Assembly: GCF_003711515.1 (NCBI RefSeq)
Contig: NW_021167080.1
Span: 4,036,381 to 4,100,380, forward strand
Direction of reading: 5' to 3'
Length of the DNA: 64,000 nucleotides
From: Sodiomyces alkalinus F11
Lineage: Eukaryota; Ascomycota; Sordariomycetes; Glomerellales; Plectosphaerellaceae
Position 1 is the stretch's first letter; every line of letters starts with the position of its first letter. The position numbers were made by a program, and so were the translations under genes. The notes below the pieces were generated by a model. It saw nothing but the letters and a program-made list of their open reading frames with translations, searched no databases and was not told the origin of the DNA. Shown here piece after piece: positions 21,303 to 33,736 of this stretch.

Positions 21303-23352
21303 ATGTCGGGTCTCAACTCTCCCGACTCCTTCCCGGCCACTCCGGACGAGCTGGCTGGCCCCTATGATGCCTTGAGCAGTCCAGATACCCCGGGTTCCAT
21401 CGACTCGTCTGACGCAGGTACACCTACCGAGACGGCTGCCGACCACAAGAAGGTGCCATCTCTGCGGCCCGTCTCCGATCCTCCAAGCATGAACCCCACG
21501 TCCACACCGCTCGGCATATTGAGCAATGCCCGGCGCCCGCCTCCTGCCGCCGTCTCCATGATGGGAAACGGTCCCGTCAACGATGTCATGGCCAGGGCTC
21601 GCGCACTTCACGCCCAGCGCATGGGCAGATCTGCCGCCCCCACTGAGCATCCTCCCAACCCTGCCAACACTCCTGTTTCGCCCGCATCCTCTGGTTCGCC
21701 CGTCGGCGGCCTTCCCTCGAATATGCGACTGCCTGGTGGTGTCCCCCCTGGGCTCGCACGACCTGTCCCTGGCAATATGCCCCGCTCTGCTCCTTCCATC
21801 CCGGCCAGTCTCTCCAGCAGGAGAAAGCCCAAGATGAGTCTGTCCGACATGGGTGGCGGTCCTGCACCTAGTGGCGACGGTGGGGACGGCTCCGCCGGCG
21901 GTGAGAACAAAGGGTCCAAGATGAACGACTTCAAGAAGTACATCGACTCGGAGAAGGGCTGGATCACCTTCGGCGGCACTGCGACTATTACCGGCTCCGG
22001 GGTCGACTTCGCCAGCGGGCAGACCTTCCGCATATCGCTTGACGAGGTGGAGGTTCTGGACGAGCTCGGGAAAGGAAACTATGGCACCGTCTTTAAGGTT
22101 AAACACGCGAAACCGCGCAAGCCGCGCTTCGGAGCCGGGCTAACCGGTTTCAAGAGGCCTGCGGGCCTCCGTCATTCCGCCACCGACCCATTAACCAACC
22201 AGGGTGTGGGCGGCCAGGGCGCAAAGGAGGGTTCACCCATCTACCCAATCACTACGCGAGACAATGGGTCCAGTGGCACCATCATGGCCATGAAGGAGAT
22301 CAGGCTCGAGCTGGAAGAGACCAAGTTTACCACGATCCTGCGGGAGCTCGTCATCCTGCATCAGTGCGTTTCACCCTATATCATTGACTTTTACGGTGCC
22401 TTCTTCCAAGAGGGCGCCGTATACATGTGCATCGAGTACATGGACGGCGGCTCCATCGACAAGCTCTACGCCGGCGGTGTTCCCGAAAATGTCCTCAAGA
22501 AGATCTCCCACTCAACGATTCTGGGCCTCAAGTCGCTCAAGGATGACCACAGCATCATTCATCGCGACGTCAAGCCTACCAACATCCTTGTCAACACGCG
22601 TGGTCAGATCAAGATTTGTGATTTCGGCGTCAGCGGCAACCTTGTGGCCAGCATGGCCAAGACAAACATTGGCTGCCAAAGCTACATGGCTCCGGAGCGG
22701 ATATCTGGGGGTGGCATGGCGGCCGGTGCGGACGGCACCTATAGCGTGCAGAGCGATATTTGGAGTTTGGGTCTGACCATCATCGAGTGCGCCATGGGAC
22801 GGTACCCCTATCCGCCGGAGGTATCGTCGACCATTTTCAGCCAGTTAAGTGTGAGTGTTTTTCCGTGCCCTTTATCATACGCACCAACCCGGCCCGATCC
22901 CTGATGCCCAGGATGGCCTTGTTCCCGACTTTGTTGTATTTTAGCTGACTTCTTTTTCCCAGGCCATCGTCGAGGGCGACCCACCAGACCTTCCCGCAGA
23001 CAACTACTCTGACATGGCACGCGACTTCGTCACGCGGTGTCTGAACAAAGTGCCCAAGGAGCGCCCCACGTACGCCATGCTCCTCCAGCACCCCTGGATT
23101 GCTCATCTGTCCAAGTTTGAGACAATCACAGAAGAGGTGGAGGAAGGCGACGAATCTGATGCTGTCGCCGACGCGGTGGGTAAAATGCATCTCAATCACG
23201 GGACAGAGGACGAGGAAGTAGCCGATTGGGTCAAAATGATCCTTGAGCGCAAGGCGAAAGGCGTCTCCGATGGTGCCCCGCAAAGGCCGGCATTGCATGC
23301 CGCACCGTTTGATGTCAGTCCTGCGGCGGTTAGTCCAGCTGCGGCCATGTAA
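21303..23352 (+). CDS. pbs2: MAP kinase kinase of the HOG osmotic-stress pathway (PBS2/OS-5 type)
   Basis: Exons are 21303-22850 and 22963-23352, giving 645 residues. The intron is 112 bases and joins FSQLS to AIVEGDPPDLP. The N-terminal 240 residues are Pro/Ser-rich, as in fungal Pbs2, where this part binds scaffold and upstream partners. The kinase domain begins at LDELGKGNYGTVFKV. A family-typical insert of about 50 residues separates the glycine loop from the ATP-binding Lys in IMAMKEIRLE. Further marks are HRDVKPTNIL, CDFGVSGNL, the activation loop SMAKTNIGCQSYMAPE with the Ser and Thr phosphorylated in yeast Pbs2, and WSLGLTIIECAMGRYPYPPE. It should phosphorylate the Hog1/OS-2 MAP kinase. 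The other fungal MAPKKs (Mkk1, Ste7 types) lack the KFTTILRELVILHQC pattern. Confidence 0.96.
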
Positions 23353-24719
23353 AGTGGCGCGAGGGGAAAATCAGTTACAGCCATGGTCGTCGCACAAGAC
23401 CACGATACCGAACCAAAATTTCACGAGCAAGCTGGAAGTTGCCTTAAGGGAATCCCTGAGGCAAGTTCTACACGCAGGACGAAGAGACATTCCCATGCAA
23501 CGGGATGTGAATCAACCGGCTCCCGGAGTCAGGCTCCTGTTGGCTTCTCGTACCCCGACGTCTTTGGATCATTGTTTTCCAACCGTCATTGCATTCCTGG
23601 GAACGTGAAAAGATTCGTATATGCGGTTGGAACTGGACCGGACCGGACCGCAACGCACCGCAACGCACCGCGACCATGGGGCTGCCGAACACTGAGGACG
23701 ACTTGGGCGGGTACACGCTATGGGTGCGACATGTTGTTTTTATTCCTGGCGTTTAGGGCTCTCATGAAATTCAGCGGGTTTCCACTAGACTTGCATCGTC
23801 CATCAATGGGCTGACGCGGACAGCGGGCACGACGGCGGGGGCAGGACGAAGGGAGAAGAGAGAACTGAAGGAGAAAGTACATAACAGAAATGAATGATGA
23901 GACTCGCATGACTTCTTTGATGTAGCGTTCATGGGAGCGAAAGGACTGGATAGACCAGACAATATCATATGGACGAGGTTGTCCTGCGCGAACTCTTCGT
24001 ATTATGTTGGTCGACATTTTGAATTAGCCAAAGCCTTATGAGTGATGACAAGACGTCACCTTTCTGTGCGGGATCGCGGAGCTCAACTCGCTGGCCTCCC
24101 TGCTTTTATACCTAGGTAGCATTGGAATAGAGTGAATTATCCAGGCCGATTCAGAGTACGGACCAACGAGTCTCACCAGTCTCGTCACGGTGAGGGAAAT
24201 CGGACGGATGTAGGAACACGTTTGTCTCATTACGTTTTTGTGAAAGATGGTGTGTCTCATTTTGCGATGAAACGCCGTTTTCCCGAGGCATAATATTGTC
24301 TTCCCTTTCTTCCTTTGCTCCCGGTAAAGTGATACCAAAGTCCATCATGTTTCGGCAATTACTGTGCACGCCTTTCATTGCTTATTTTTAGTCCTGGAAA
24401 TCCGTCACTCATATTTGCCTGGGTCGTAAATGTTGTCGCGCCCAACCAATTAACCTCCCTCCTGCGTTCCAGTATACCCTTGTTCCTCTCCCGGTCGCTT
24501 TTCATAGCTTTCTTTTGGGGGTTCCCCCTCTGCTCTTCGTACCAACAAGATGTATTACTTCGATCCGTCGTTGTTGTGGCGGAAAGAACCCATTCCTTTT
24601 TCAATCGTTGCTGGCGACTGTTCCTGTTGTTGTTCCTGTTGTTGTTGTTGCTGCTGTTGCTGCTGCTGCTGCTTCTTTTCGTCGAGCTGGCGCCGACACG
24701 CGGAGAACAACTCCTCGAC
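23353..24719. other. convergent intergenic region, 1.4 kb
   Basis: Between the stops of PBS2 and the SUR7-type gene. It contains short repeats GGACCGGACCGCAACGCACCGC around 23636-23660 and a GTTGTTCCT/GTTGCTGCT-rich stretch at 24625-24675. No gene is seen. Confidence 0.5.
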
Positions 24720-25583
24720 CTACGAGTAGTCGTCCTTCACGCGGTGGTTGCCAAGGTCGTGGGAGCGGCGGGAGCGGGTGCTCTTGCTCCGGCGACCCCA
24801 GCCGCGGCCCTCGTCGCGGCCGCGGATGCCGATGCAGAAGAGCACGGTGGCGATGAGGAGGGCGGCCCAGGAGGCCCAGCTGAAGCCGAAGGCGTAGGGA
24901 CCGAGGTGGGCGTCGCGGCCGGCGGCACGGAAGGCGTCTCGAGCCTGGACGAAGGTGGCACTGTGAAGGGAGAGACCGAGGTTAGTTTATTGTTATTTTT
25001 TGAATTTTTTTATAGGGAAGATCACATCATGTTGCGTGTCCAGGGAGGAGGCAAGGGAGAGGACACGGAAGAACAAGGGGGAAACATACGTCATGAGAGA
25101 AACTGCAATGGTAAGGAACAGGAGGCCGATGGAAGAGAGGAGAGCGGCAACGGCAGAGCCCAGACGGCCGAAGCAGGCAAGGAAGGAGCTGAACCAGGCA
25201 AGAGCGACGAAGAAGAGGGCAATCATGTAGAAGACCCAGCTGAAGCGCCACATGTAGAAGTAGGAATGGCTGGTGGTGTCGCCGCCGTGGGAGCCGGACA
25301 GGCCGTCGGGGACGTTGTCGGGGTTGGCGTGCCAGGCCCAGCCGAAGGCAGGGGCGGGCCAGGCGCCCCAGCAGTCGACGTTGCGCTCATTGCAGACGTA
25401 GAAGTAGGTCCATCGCGAGGTGTCCCGGGCGCCGGTGATGCCGGAGGTGTCGGCTTCTAGGAAGTAGGTTTGGTTGAGGGGCGTGTGGTCGCGGACGCCG
25501 GAGAGGATGACGAAGAAGAGGAAGAGCAGGGTGGTTGAGAGGAGAAGGAGGCCGAGGCCTGCGATGATGGGCCTTGCGGTCAT
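24720..25583 (-). CDS. SUR7/PalI family plasma membrane protein
   Basis: Exons are 25583-25090 and 24960-24720, giving 244 residues. The first hydrophobic segment (residues 5-30) is followed by an extracellular loop with TSRWTYFYVCNE and DCWGAWPAP. Then come three hydrophobic segments (RFSWVFYMIALFFVALAWF, AVAALLSSIGLLFLTIAV and, after the intron, WASWAALLIATVLFCIGI). This four-span layout with a cysteine-containing first loop is that of Sur7 and PalI relatives, which sit in eisosome-type membrane domains or act in pH sensing. The cytoplasmic tail is short and basic (RRSKSTRSRRSHD). Which branch of the family it belongs to cannot be settled by eye. The start at 25583 is supported by the immediate membrane segment. 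Confidence 0.88.
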
Positions 25584-28042
25584 TGCGGTGGTATTTGTGC
25601 TCTATCGCTGGAAGTGTCGTGATGTTCGGTTCGGGTTCGGGGTTTTATCAGGAGTAGGAGAGTGCGAGTGCCGACTTCTCTCGTGGGGAGCTAGCAGCTG
25701 GTGGGCTAGTAGCGAGGTTGATAGAAAGAAAGAAGGACGGCCCGGGGCGGCAAGAAAGTATGCGTTGTTCTTTCGAGTGGGTGCTGACTCTACCATGGAA
25801 ATATTAGCGGGAATGACTCCAGCCGGGTGACGCGAGAGTGAAAGCGGTGAGGCAAGCAAAAGGAGTTAACGGTGTAGGTGATGACAAGGGCGGCAGAATG
25901 ACAGGGCTCAGGCAGGTAACAGGTAGTCGGGTTGGGAGGTCTTTCGTGTTGGCTAATGTATGGTATGTGTGTGTGTATGTGGCTGGGCGGGTGGGGTGTA
26001 CGGGTTGGCAAACGACCGAGACATTGGCGCTGAGTTGTTTCACCGACCGCGCGATTCAATTCGATCGGTGCTTATAGCTGAACGGATTGAAGAGGGATGT
26101 CGGGATGCCGGAAAAAAAGCAACAAAATAGGACGGTCGTCCCGTCTTGGGTGAAGAACCAGGTTGATGGAAAGGAGACAGATGGGAACGGTAACCTGTTG
26201 AGTATGGGTTTACTCACCTTCAGGGAGGATAATCTGCGCGAAAGAGGCAGATGATGGCGTATTAGTGGTTAAGAATTATCGTAGAGTTGTTTAGAAAAGA
26301 TGATTAGAAAGAAGTAGAATGCGGGTTAAAAAAAGAGAAGGAATTGACAGGCACCGCAAGAGTCGATGAAGCTATTGAGGTGGTGACGGAGGGATGATCG
26401 TCTATGTTTGGTATGTCTGGTGAGTTCGGTGGATGTGGGTTTCGCTTTCGCTTTCGCTGTCGGGTTCGGTCTCGGTTTGTGGACGACGGTCGTTGGGTCA
26501 AGTCGTAGTCACCAATTAATTACCAGTATGGAACCCGGAGATGGAAATTCGGTAGCAGACCGTCCATGGCAGCCGAATATGTACGTTGTAATGATTGATG
26601 CTGTAGTGCCACGACGGTGTGAAGGCTGGGGGGCTTTTGGGGGATGGGGATGGGGGAGGGATGGGGAGAAGAAGTGGAGAGGAAGGAAAAAGCAGCCAAA
26701 GGCCGCCCATTATTACGTCCATTACGTCCATCCATGCGATACAGTGTAATCGGTGCGTGCACCGAAGCTACCGAGGTACCCATTTTTATGGGGACGGCAC
26801 ATGACGACACACTGCAGATGGTGTACCAATCAGCGATGCCACTTGGACCCTCCAATTACTCGCTTTTTCTTTTTCTTTTTCTTTTCCTTTTTCTTTCCCT
26901 TTTTCTTTCTTTTCTTTCTTTTAAGAGAGACGGACGAGCTCGAAATGACCAATAGTAGGCGGCCCTTGAGTGATGTGAGTTCCGATTCATATTCATCTTA
27001 TTAGCCCGCTTCTTTTTTTCTTCCTTGTGACAATGTCGAGATCGAGCAGGCCGAGAGCTGAACCAAGGAGAGCTGGACAACGTTTCCGTCCAAATTACTT
27101 CAGCTATCCAGAGACTACCAGCCGGTCATTATTAGCAGCTAAAAACCCAACGGTTCAGCCCATCAAGATACGTCATCCCTCATATTGAGTTGGGATTATT
27201 GCTTCGTACAATTCATTACCCAACTCAGTAACCTTTTTACCAATGCTGCACCAACAACGGCCGTCATAACGCACGCTTCGACCGCATGCGAACATCCCTC
27301 CTCTCGACTGAGACGCGCGTTTCTTAGCACTAATCAGTAAGCGGTCTTGGGAGACGCACCGTTTCACTCGGCTGTGGCAAAGTCCTACAGCACTACACTA
27401 GTGTAGCACATACGTGTACATACATGACGCCATGCCCAGATGGCAAAATCGTTCGCTCCCGAGCTTCTTTTCTTTTCTTTCTACGAGTTGTACCTTGTAT
27501 AATAAATGCGGGCTTGTCATTCGATCGGAACACATCCCGTCAAGCTCAGCTGAGGGATATACAAGGAAAGGGGAAGGGCCGCCAGTGCTATTCGTGACCT
27601 GGGAGGCCCCGGTTAACAGCCCACCGTGTCACCGCTGAAAACCTCCCCTGAGCGGCTACCACGTTAGAACCTCGCCCTAAGTGTTTTTCCCTGCCCTATT
27701 TCGCCAAGAGATGTATATGTACCGAGCTCAGTATGAATTTTTCGGAGAATTTTATCCTTAAGAATAAGGTTCTTACTGCTTATTGTCAGCTCCAGGGAAC
27801 TACTTCGTACTAATCAAGTAATTACTTGTTTTTTTTTTGCTTTGTAAGCACCAAGATCGCAGGCTTATGTAATAAGAGATCGACCGGCCCGATAGAGTCT
27901 CCGTCTCCCATGACCGGAAATCGGGTCCGACATGGACCCTCCATTATCACAACTCACAACATCCGAATACCGCCCATTTCCTTCCACAAGGTAGCTCCGA
28001 ATATCTCCCCCACAACATCTCTCTCCTCTACCGCCCGGCCCA
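25584..28042. other. divergent intergenic region, 2.5 kb
   Basis: Between the starts of the SUR7-type gene and the octanoyltransferase gene. It contains a T/C tract at 26867-26925 and a TACTTCGTAC word at 27801-27810. No frame has a recognisable product. Both promoters must lie here. Confidence 0.5.
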
Positions 28043-29206
28043 ATGCGTGCCCTGCCCCATCGCCTACATCCCCGTCACCTCAACCTCGCTCGGCGATGTT
28101 TCTCGAACTGCACCCGCGTCGTCGACCTCATCCAACATGACGCATCCCCCGCCGTCTTCTTAAACCACATCCACCTTTCTTCCTCCCAAGACCCGTTCCC
28201 TCCCTACGCCGTTGCCTCCGAGATCCAATCCCAGATTCGCCAGATATTCCTGTCCTATAAAGCTGCCGCCACCACCTCTCCGACGACCTCCGCCCCGTCC
28301 CCCGTACTCCTCTCCTTCACCCCGTCCCCAACCTACACCCTCGGCCGCCGCCAGACACCCATATCGCCCACCCAGGCCTCCCGTCTCCGCCAGCCCCTGC
28401 GCGTCCCCCTCCCCAACACCATGGGGACAGACCCCTCCGCGCCAGCAGAAGAACCAGGAACAAAAGACTACATCCCCCTCGTCCTCGAAACAGACCGCGG
28501 CGGCCTAACCACCTACCACGGCCCCGGCCAAATCGTCCTCTGGCCCATCCTGGACCTCCGCAGCCCCCTCCACACAAACTTCAGAGTCCGCTGCTACGCC
28601 CGCCTCCTCGAACAAACCACCCGCGCCCTGCTCCTCGCCCACCCGCACCTCGGCATCCAAACCCACCTCTCCGAAGCCGACCCGGGCGTCTGGGTCCGTC
28701 GAGGAAGCGAACAACATGCACGCGACAAAGAAAACGGCAACCCCGCCGCCGGCGTAGATGCAACAGATGCAACAGCGGCACCCACACCAGCAGACCTAAC
28801 CACAGACCGCAAGATCGCCGCCCTAGGCGTCCACCTCCGCCGCCACGTCACCGGCCTCGGCACCGCCCTGAACCTCGACGTCGCCACCCGCGGCCCCGAC
28901 TCCGTCAACCCCTGGGCCCGCTTCGTGCCCTGCGGTCTCGACGGGAAGGGCGTCGCCAGCGTGCGCGACCTAATCGCCCCGGGCCGCTGGGCTGCTGCCG
29001 TCGCTGCCGCCGCTTCGCCCGCCGCCGCCACCACCACCACCACCACCACCACCGCCGCCGCCGCCCCAAGTGGCATCGCCGCCGCCTTCGCCGAGGACAT
29101 GGCGCGCCGCTGGGCCGCTGAACTGTCCAGCCGCATCGGCCTGGACGGGCGGGTCCGCTCCACTACGGTCGATGTCGAATCCATCATCACCACTGCTGCA
29201 TCTTGA
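28043..29206 (+). CDS. lip2: mitochondrial lipoyl(octanoyl) transferase
   Basis: A single exon codes 387 residues. The enzyme moves octanoyl from acyl carrier protein to the lipoyl-domain lysine of glycine cleavage H protein and the 2-oxoacid dehydrogenases, the first step of lipoate synthesis in mitochondria. LipB marks are RGGLTTYHGPGQIVLWP (residues 152-168), KIAALGVHLRRHVT with the catalytic Lys257, TALNL, and FVPCGLDGKGVAS with the catalytic Cys297. The first 25 residues (MRALPHRLHPRHLNLARRCF) are basic and free of acid, fitting a mitochondrial presequence. Two low-complexity insertions distinguish it from bacterial LipB: an Ala/Thr/Asp segment at about 225-255 and an Ala/Thr run at about 330-345 coded by a CCA repeat. 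The frame shows no intron. Confidence 0.94.
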   Translation: MRALPHRLHPRHLNLARRCFSNCTRVVDLIQHDASPAVFLNHIHLSSSQDPFPPYAVASEIQSQIRQIFLSYKAAATTSPTTSAPSPVLLSFTPSPTYTLGRRQTPISPTQASRLRQPLRVPLPNTMGTDPSAPAEEPGTKDYIPLVLETDRGGLTTYHGPGQIVLWPILDLRSPLHTNFRVRCYARLLEQTTRALLLAHPHLGIQTHLSEADPGVWVRRGSEQHARDKENGNPAAGVDATDATAAPTPADLTTDRKIAALGVHLRRHVTGLGTALNLDVATRGPDSVNPWARFVPCGLDGKGVASVRDLIAPGRWAAAVAAAASPAAATTTTTTTTAAAAPSGIAAAFAEDMARRWAAELSSRIGLDGRVRSTTVDVESIITTAAS

Positions 29207-29991
29207 GACCGGTGTGCCACAATAAATAAAACCGATCGAGTCTTCCTCCCTCTTTTCTCTTGCTCTGTCCTGTTGGCTGCAACCGCAAGGCGCTTTAATG
29301 CAGGACGGCAACGGCAATGCATCAGAGGACGAGTCGAGAATCCCCTCCGATATGATGATCTACATCCTCTCGGGCCACTGCATACAAACGCGATTGCGCA
29401 CCTCACTGCATGCTTGCTCTGCGATGACATACGTGTTCATCTCTTGGAGAAACCGTCGGTGTGTCGTCATTATTACCGCCTTTATACACTGCAGCCCAAG
29501 GTAAGGCTGAGAATCTAATGGGACGGTTCTAAGATAAATCTTGTGTATTATTCAGTCATGGTCGCACCATACCCATCTGTTTCATCTCGGTTTCCGCACA
29601 TAGTACACGATGTCATGTTCCACGCCGCTGAGCGACATCAGCTGTTCTCACTCGGGCCCGAAGCCACAAAGTTCCGATCCCTCAAATATTACTACCATGT
29701 GCACCCTTCTCCCGACGAAACGATATGCCACTCTTTCGCGTGAACCACCGAGATCTGTCGAGAGATCTAAAAGATAGACCGATAAAAGGCGATCCGCCAG
29801 ACACTGGACCTGGACCTGGCCAAACCACCCGTCACCATTCTGGGGCCTATCTTCATAACCAGGCTGGACATCAGCCTGATGTCATCCAACGCTCTTCGCA
29901 CTGTCCACACCCTTCCCGGCGGTTGTGTTATTTAGTGAATAGATTTGAGCCTAGGCTTCTTGTTGTTGCTGCATTCCTCCCCCTCCAGCGC
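29207..29991. other. convergent intergenic region, 785 bases
   Basis: Lies between the stops of the octanoyltransferase and otubain genes. No gene or repeat of note is seen. Confidence 0.5.
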
Positions 29992-32900
29992 TTAGTCGTC
30001 CGGTGTCCATTGCTCCGGGTGGAACTGCGGGTTGTTGTAATGCGCTTTGTTGAAGTGGCTGTTCTTGAACATGGTTGTGGTGAAGCCTGGTTCGGGAAAC
30101 GAGTTCTGACTCAACAGGGACCGTTCCACCGGGGAGTTTTTGAGGTGGAAGCACTGCGAGCTGAAACGCAGCTGGTAGTCGACCGTCTGGCCCGTCTTAG
30201 TCGGATTCGCTTGCGCCGCGGGGGCGAGGGGTTGTGGTGGAGGATGAGGAAGCGCCTGGGTTGACACAGCCGGCGGCAGCGGTTGCGGCTGAGACGCTAT
30301 CGCCTGTGGGATGCCAGACTCGGGAAAGGGGTCCATCAACCAGGGACTCTGAGGCGAGACGCTGAATGCATTGTGCATCGGAGAGGGTGCCGCCGGGGCG
30401 GCCACGGATGAGGATATGACGGAAGGCGGGCCGCCAGAGCCGGGAAGCCGAGCCAGCTCGGTGTAATCAACTATCGAAAAGTCACGCAGGGAAGGCGGGG
30501 CACTGATAATTTGGTGGTGTTGGTGGGCGAAGGTAACTAGGTTCACCTGCAAATTTCCAGCACCAGGTGGAGGTGAAGGATCTGATACTGGTACGGCTCC
30601 AGCTGTGCGCGAGAGGGGCACCTCTTCGGGCAAGGCCTTATAGAGGATGTCATAGTGGTCAGGTCGGAACAGCAGGTAGATTATGGGACCCAGGTTGTCC
30701 GCATCTTGTCCAGTGGCTTCCTCGGGGAAACGGTAGACGTTGGCTTGGGTCCCGGGGGTCCGGTCGAGATAGGCGATTTCAAGGACGAAGCCGGCGGGCT
30801 TAAGGAGGATGGCGGTGAGCAAGGTGATGCCGACATGATCGATCTCCCGGTTGGGGGATTCGATGTTGACGTGGCACCAGTGATGGAGACCGCCGTCACC
30901 GACGAAGAAGGGTTCGTACTCGGCGACGTTGCCCTTGAGCCAGGAGCCAGCAAGAAGTCGCATATGGTAGATGATGCCGTTCGCACATTCGGGGTCATTG
31001 AAACGTTTGAGCAGGTGATCCATGGCTGCAAGGGGTTCGCCTGAGAGCTGGGCCACCTCCTTGAGCAAGGTCACGGTTTCTTGGACCATGTCCTCGAACA
31101 AGGTGAAGTCGTATCCACCAACATTGGAAATGTAGTTGTTGAGGCTTGTAAGACGGGCGATTTCCTGAAGAAGCTTATCCGGATCGCTGGCAAGCACAAG
31201 ATGTTCAAAGTAACTGAAAGCGATCGCTATGGAACTATATCAGCATTCTGTCTTCGGTTGCCAAACTTGGTGAATGCGTTGGGGGGGATTTTCCCCCTTC
31301 TCCGTTCCTCCCGGTCCTTTTCTTTCTCTTTCTTTCCTTTTTTGCATTCATTTTCTTTTTTCACAAAAAGGAAACGACAAGGGGCTGCACGTGAAATGGG
31401 AATGGCGTCTCATCGCCTTCACAAGTTCATCGCGACCGACTTATCGTTTTGTTTTGCCGATGCACAATATAGGGCTCGGGGATTATTCCATTCCCGGATA
31501 CCTAGTCATCGCAGCCCATTCTGTAGTACAGGTGCCAATGCTATGGCAGCGGGAACGGGAGTGGAAGATGGAGATGCGGGGTATACGGAGTAGAAGGGCG
31601 TTTGCCAAATGTGACGGGGATGTCATATGTAAGACAGAACATAAATCATGACCGACACTCACCTCTCCAGCCACAGTTACCGTCACCTTGGATTGGTCGA
31701 AAATGAGAATAGGTCTGAGGTAGATTCTACAGGAGGAGGGAATAAAAGCAAAGCGTCAACTCGGTTAGCCATTGCACGGGGCACGACGGGGAAAGATGTA
31801 ACAGGAAAAGGGAGCGAGCTTACAACTGTCTTCTCAACGTAGACGGGGTCTGCTTTCGCGTACTCAGCGGTGATGACATCGCTGCTCAGCTTGTGTCCCA
31901 CCAAGGGCCCCTGTTTTTGTTCATTTGGCATAGGTTAGCAAAGCCCGTGTTGACAAATGGCTCGGAATGTCAGAAGGGAGACGACGTAGGCTGGCAGGTA
32001 TGAAAAATCGCTCAGCTTACCTCAAGCACTGGTTCGTAACGTTCGGCGGCACAATGCTGAGCGGCAACTTCATCCTGGACAGCAGGTTCGGAACTGGGGT
32101 CGCCCGTCATGTCGGTGGAGCCACAGCAGTTGTTATAAGCCGTAGTGCAAGAGACGACTGAAGTCGGAGCAATTTGGGGGTTGGGGGCGGGGGTGTTCGA
32201 GTTGACAGACGGTGGGCTGGTGGTAGTGGTGGTGGAGGTAGACCGAGTGGAGGAGGTCGTTGTCGTGTCTATGGTAATGGTGGTGTTGGCGGTACAGCAA
32301 GACGAAGCGGCCGAGGCAGCCGGGCTTGGTGTATGAAAGTCGTGAGCGAAAGCGAGGTTTTGAGTCTGGCTCTGGTTGTTGCTGAGACGTTGGGGTTGCT
32401 GTAATTGCTGGAATTGCTGACCGTTGTCGTTGGAAGTTGGCGATTGCCACGAATAGTGGTGATATTGTGGATGTGGCTCCAGATTCTGGCTTTGGTCCTG
32501 CAGGTTCCGCTGCTGTTGTTGCTGTTGCTGGAGTTGGAGCTGAAACTCTAACTGGAATTGCTGTGGATGTTGCTGCGGGACTTCGAAAGACGATGAGGGT
32601 GTGGGTGGGTGAGTGAATGAGCGATGAAGCAAAAGATGGCAAGGGTTGTGGAAGTGAGAATGAGTATGGGAATTGGTATGGGGATAGGGATAATTATGTG
32701 CTGCAACTGTAACTGCAGCCTGCTGGCGCTGGTGCTGGTTTCGCCGAAGGTGTTGCTGTTGGTTATTTCGGTTCTGGTTCTGGTGCTGCTGCTGCTGGAC
32801 GTTGGGACCCGGGAGTACCTGTGGCTGCCTGCTGTTGCCGCTGAAGTTGGTGCTGGTGGCGTCACCCTTGCTGGTGTCGGTCGCACTGGCTATAGGCAGA

Positions 32901-33736
32901 GGCAGAGGTGAATCCTTTTGGGAAAGAGTACCCGAGGATGGTACCTGGGTAGGGGACCAATGTAGAAGGGGCGACTGCGATGAAGGCGATGGTTGATGGT
33001 GCTGGTGGTATGGCTGACGACTTGGCTGCCTGTGTTGCCCCTTCCTCTTTATATGCCCTGTACCCCTTCGAGACGCCGGAGCAGGTGTAAGAACATTAGG
33101 GTCATGGGCAGTCCCTTCCTTCGTGCTCCTTGTTGAAAGTGTACGTGGTCGGGTACCTGGCTTTGTACTTGGACTTGTTGTACCTGACCTTGTACCAGTC
33201 TTTGTACCCGTTCTGTGGGTTGGTCCTGCCGCCGCCGCCGCCGCCGCCACCACCACGGCAACATCGCCTGACGCCCTGGTTCTTGGAATTGCTGTTCTTT
33301 CTTCTGGTCTTTCTCCTCCCTCCGTCCATTCTCTCTTTAGTCCCCTTCCAGAAGAATACGCATCATCGCCCCCTCCGATGTCTTCAAACATTGACCCGGT
33401 TGCTGAAGGATCACAGTTATCAAAAGGCTCGCACAGAGGCCCGCTGCTTGGCGCAGCACCGTTAGACCCAGATCCGGGTCCAGATCCGGTGCAGGACCCC
33501 TCCCAATCGCCCGCCCAGCCGCTGTCTGCCCCGCCGTCACCTGCCCGCAGCAGTCCAATCGGCGACGGCGCAAGTCCGTAGACCGACAAGTCTCCAGCCA
33601 GCCCGAGTGCACCGTCATACGGTACCTTGGACTGTGACGAGGAGGAGGACGACGACGACGACCCTCCAGCCAGACCGTAAAAGGCCGCCGCAAAGGGCGC
33701 CGCCTGTGTTTGGAACATGGACATGCCTTGGTGCAT
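29992..33736 (-). CDS. otubain-type deubiquitinase (peptidase C65) with long Q-rich N-terminal extension
   Basis: Exons are 33736-32021, 31910-31824, 31726-31663 and 31226-29992, giving 1033 residues. Joined exons read EPVLE-GPLVGHKLSSD, ADPVYVEKTV-NLPQTYSHFRPI, QGDGNCGWR-AIAFSYFEHL. DGNC is the OTU active-site motif with Cys619. FRPDHYDILY supplies the catalytic His near 813. The acceptor at 31727 is preferred over one 12 bases further on because it restores LPQTYSHF. The first 570 residues are low-complexity: Ser, Gln, His, Asn and Thr runs including QQQQQQQQ and SSSSSSSSS. The C-terminal 170 residues are Pro-rich. The start at 33736 (MHQGMSMFQTQAAPF) is the first ATG in the frame. Otubains cut ubiquitin chains; animal OTUB1 is only about 270 residues, so the extension is a special feature of this gene. 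Confidence 0.9.
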
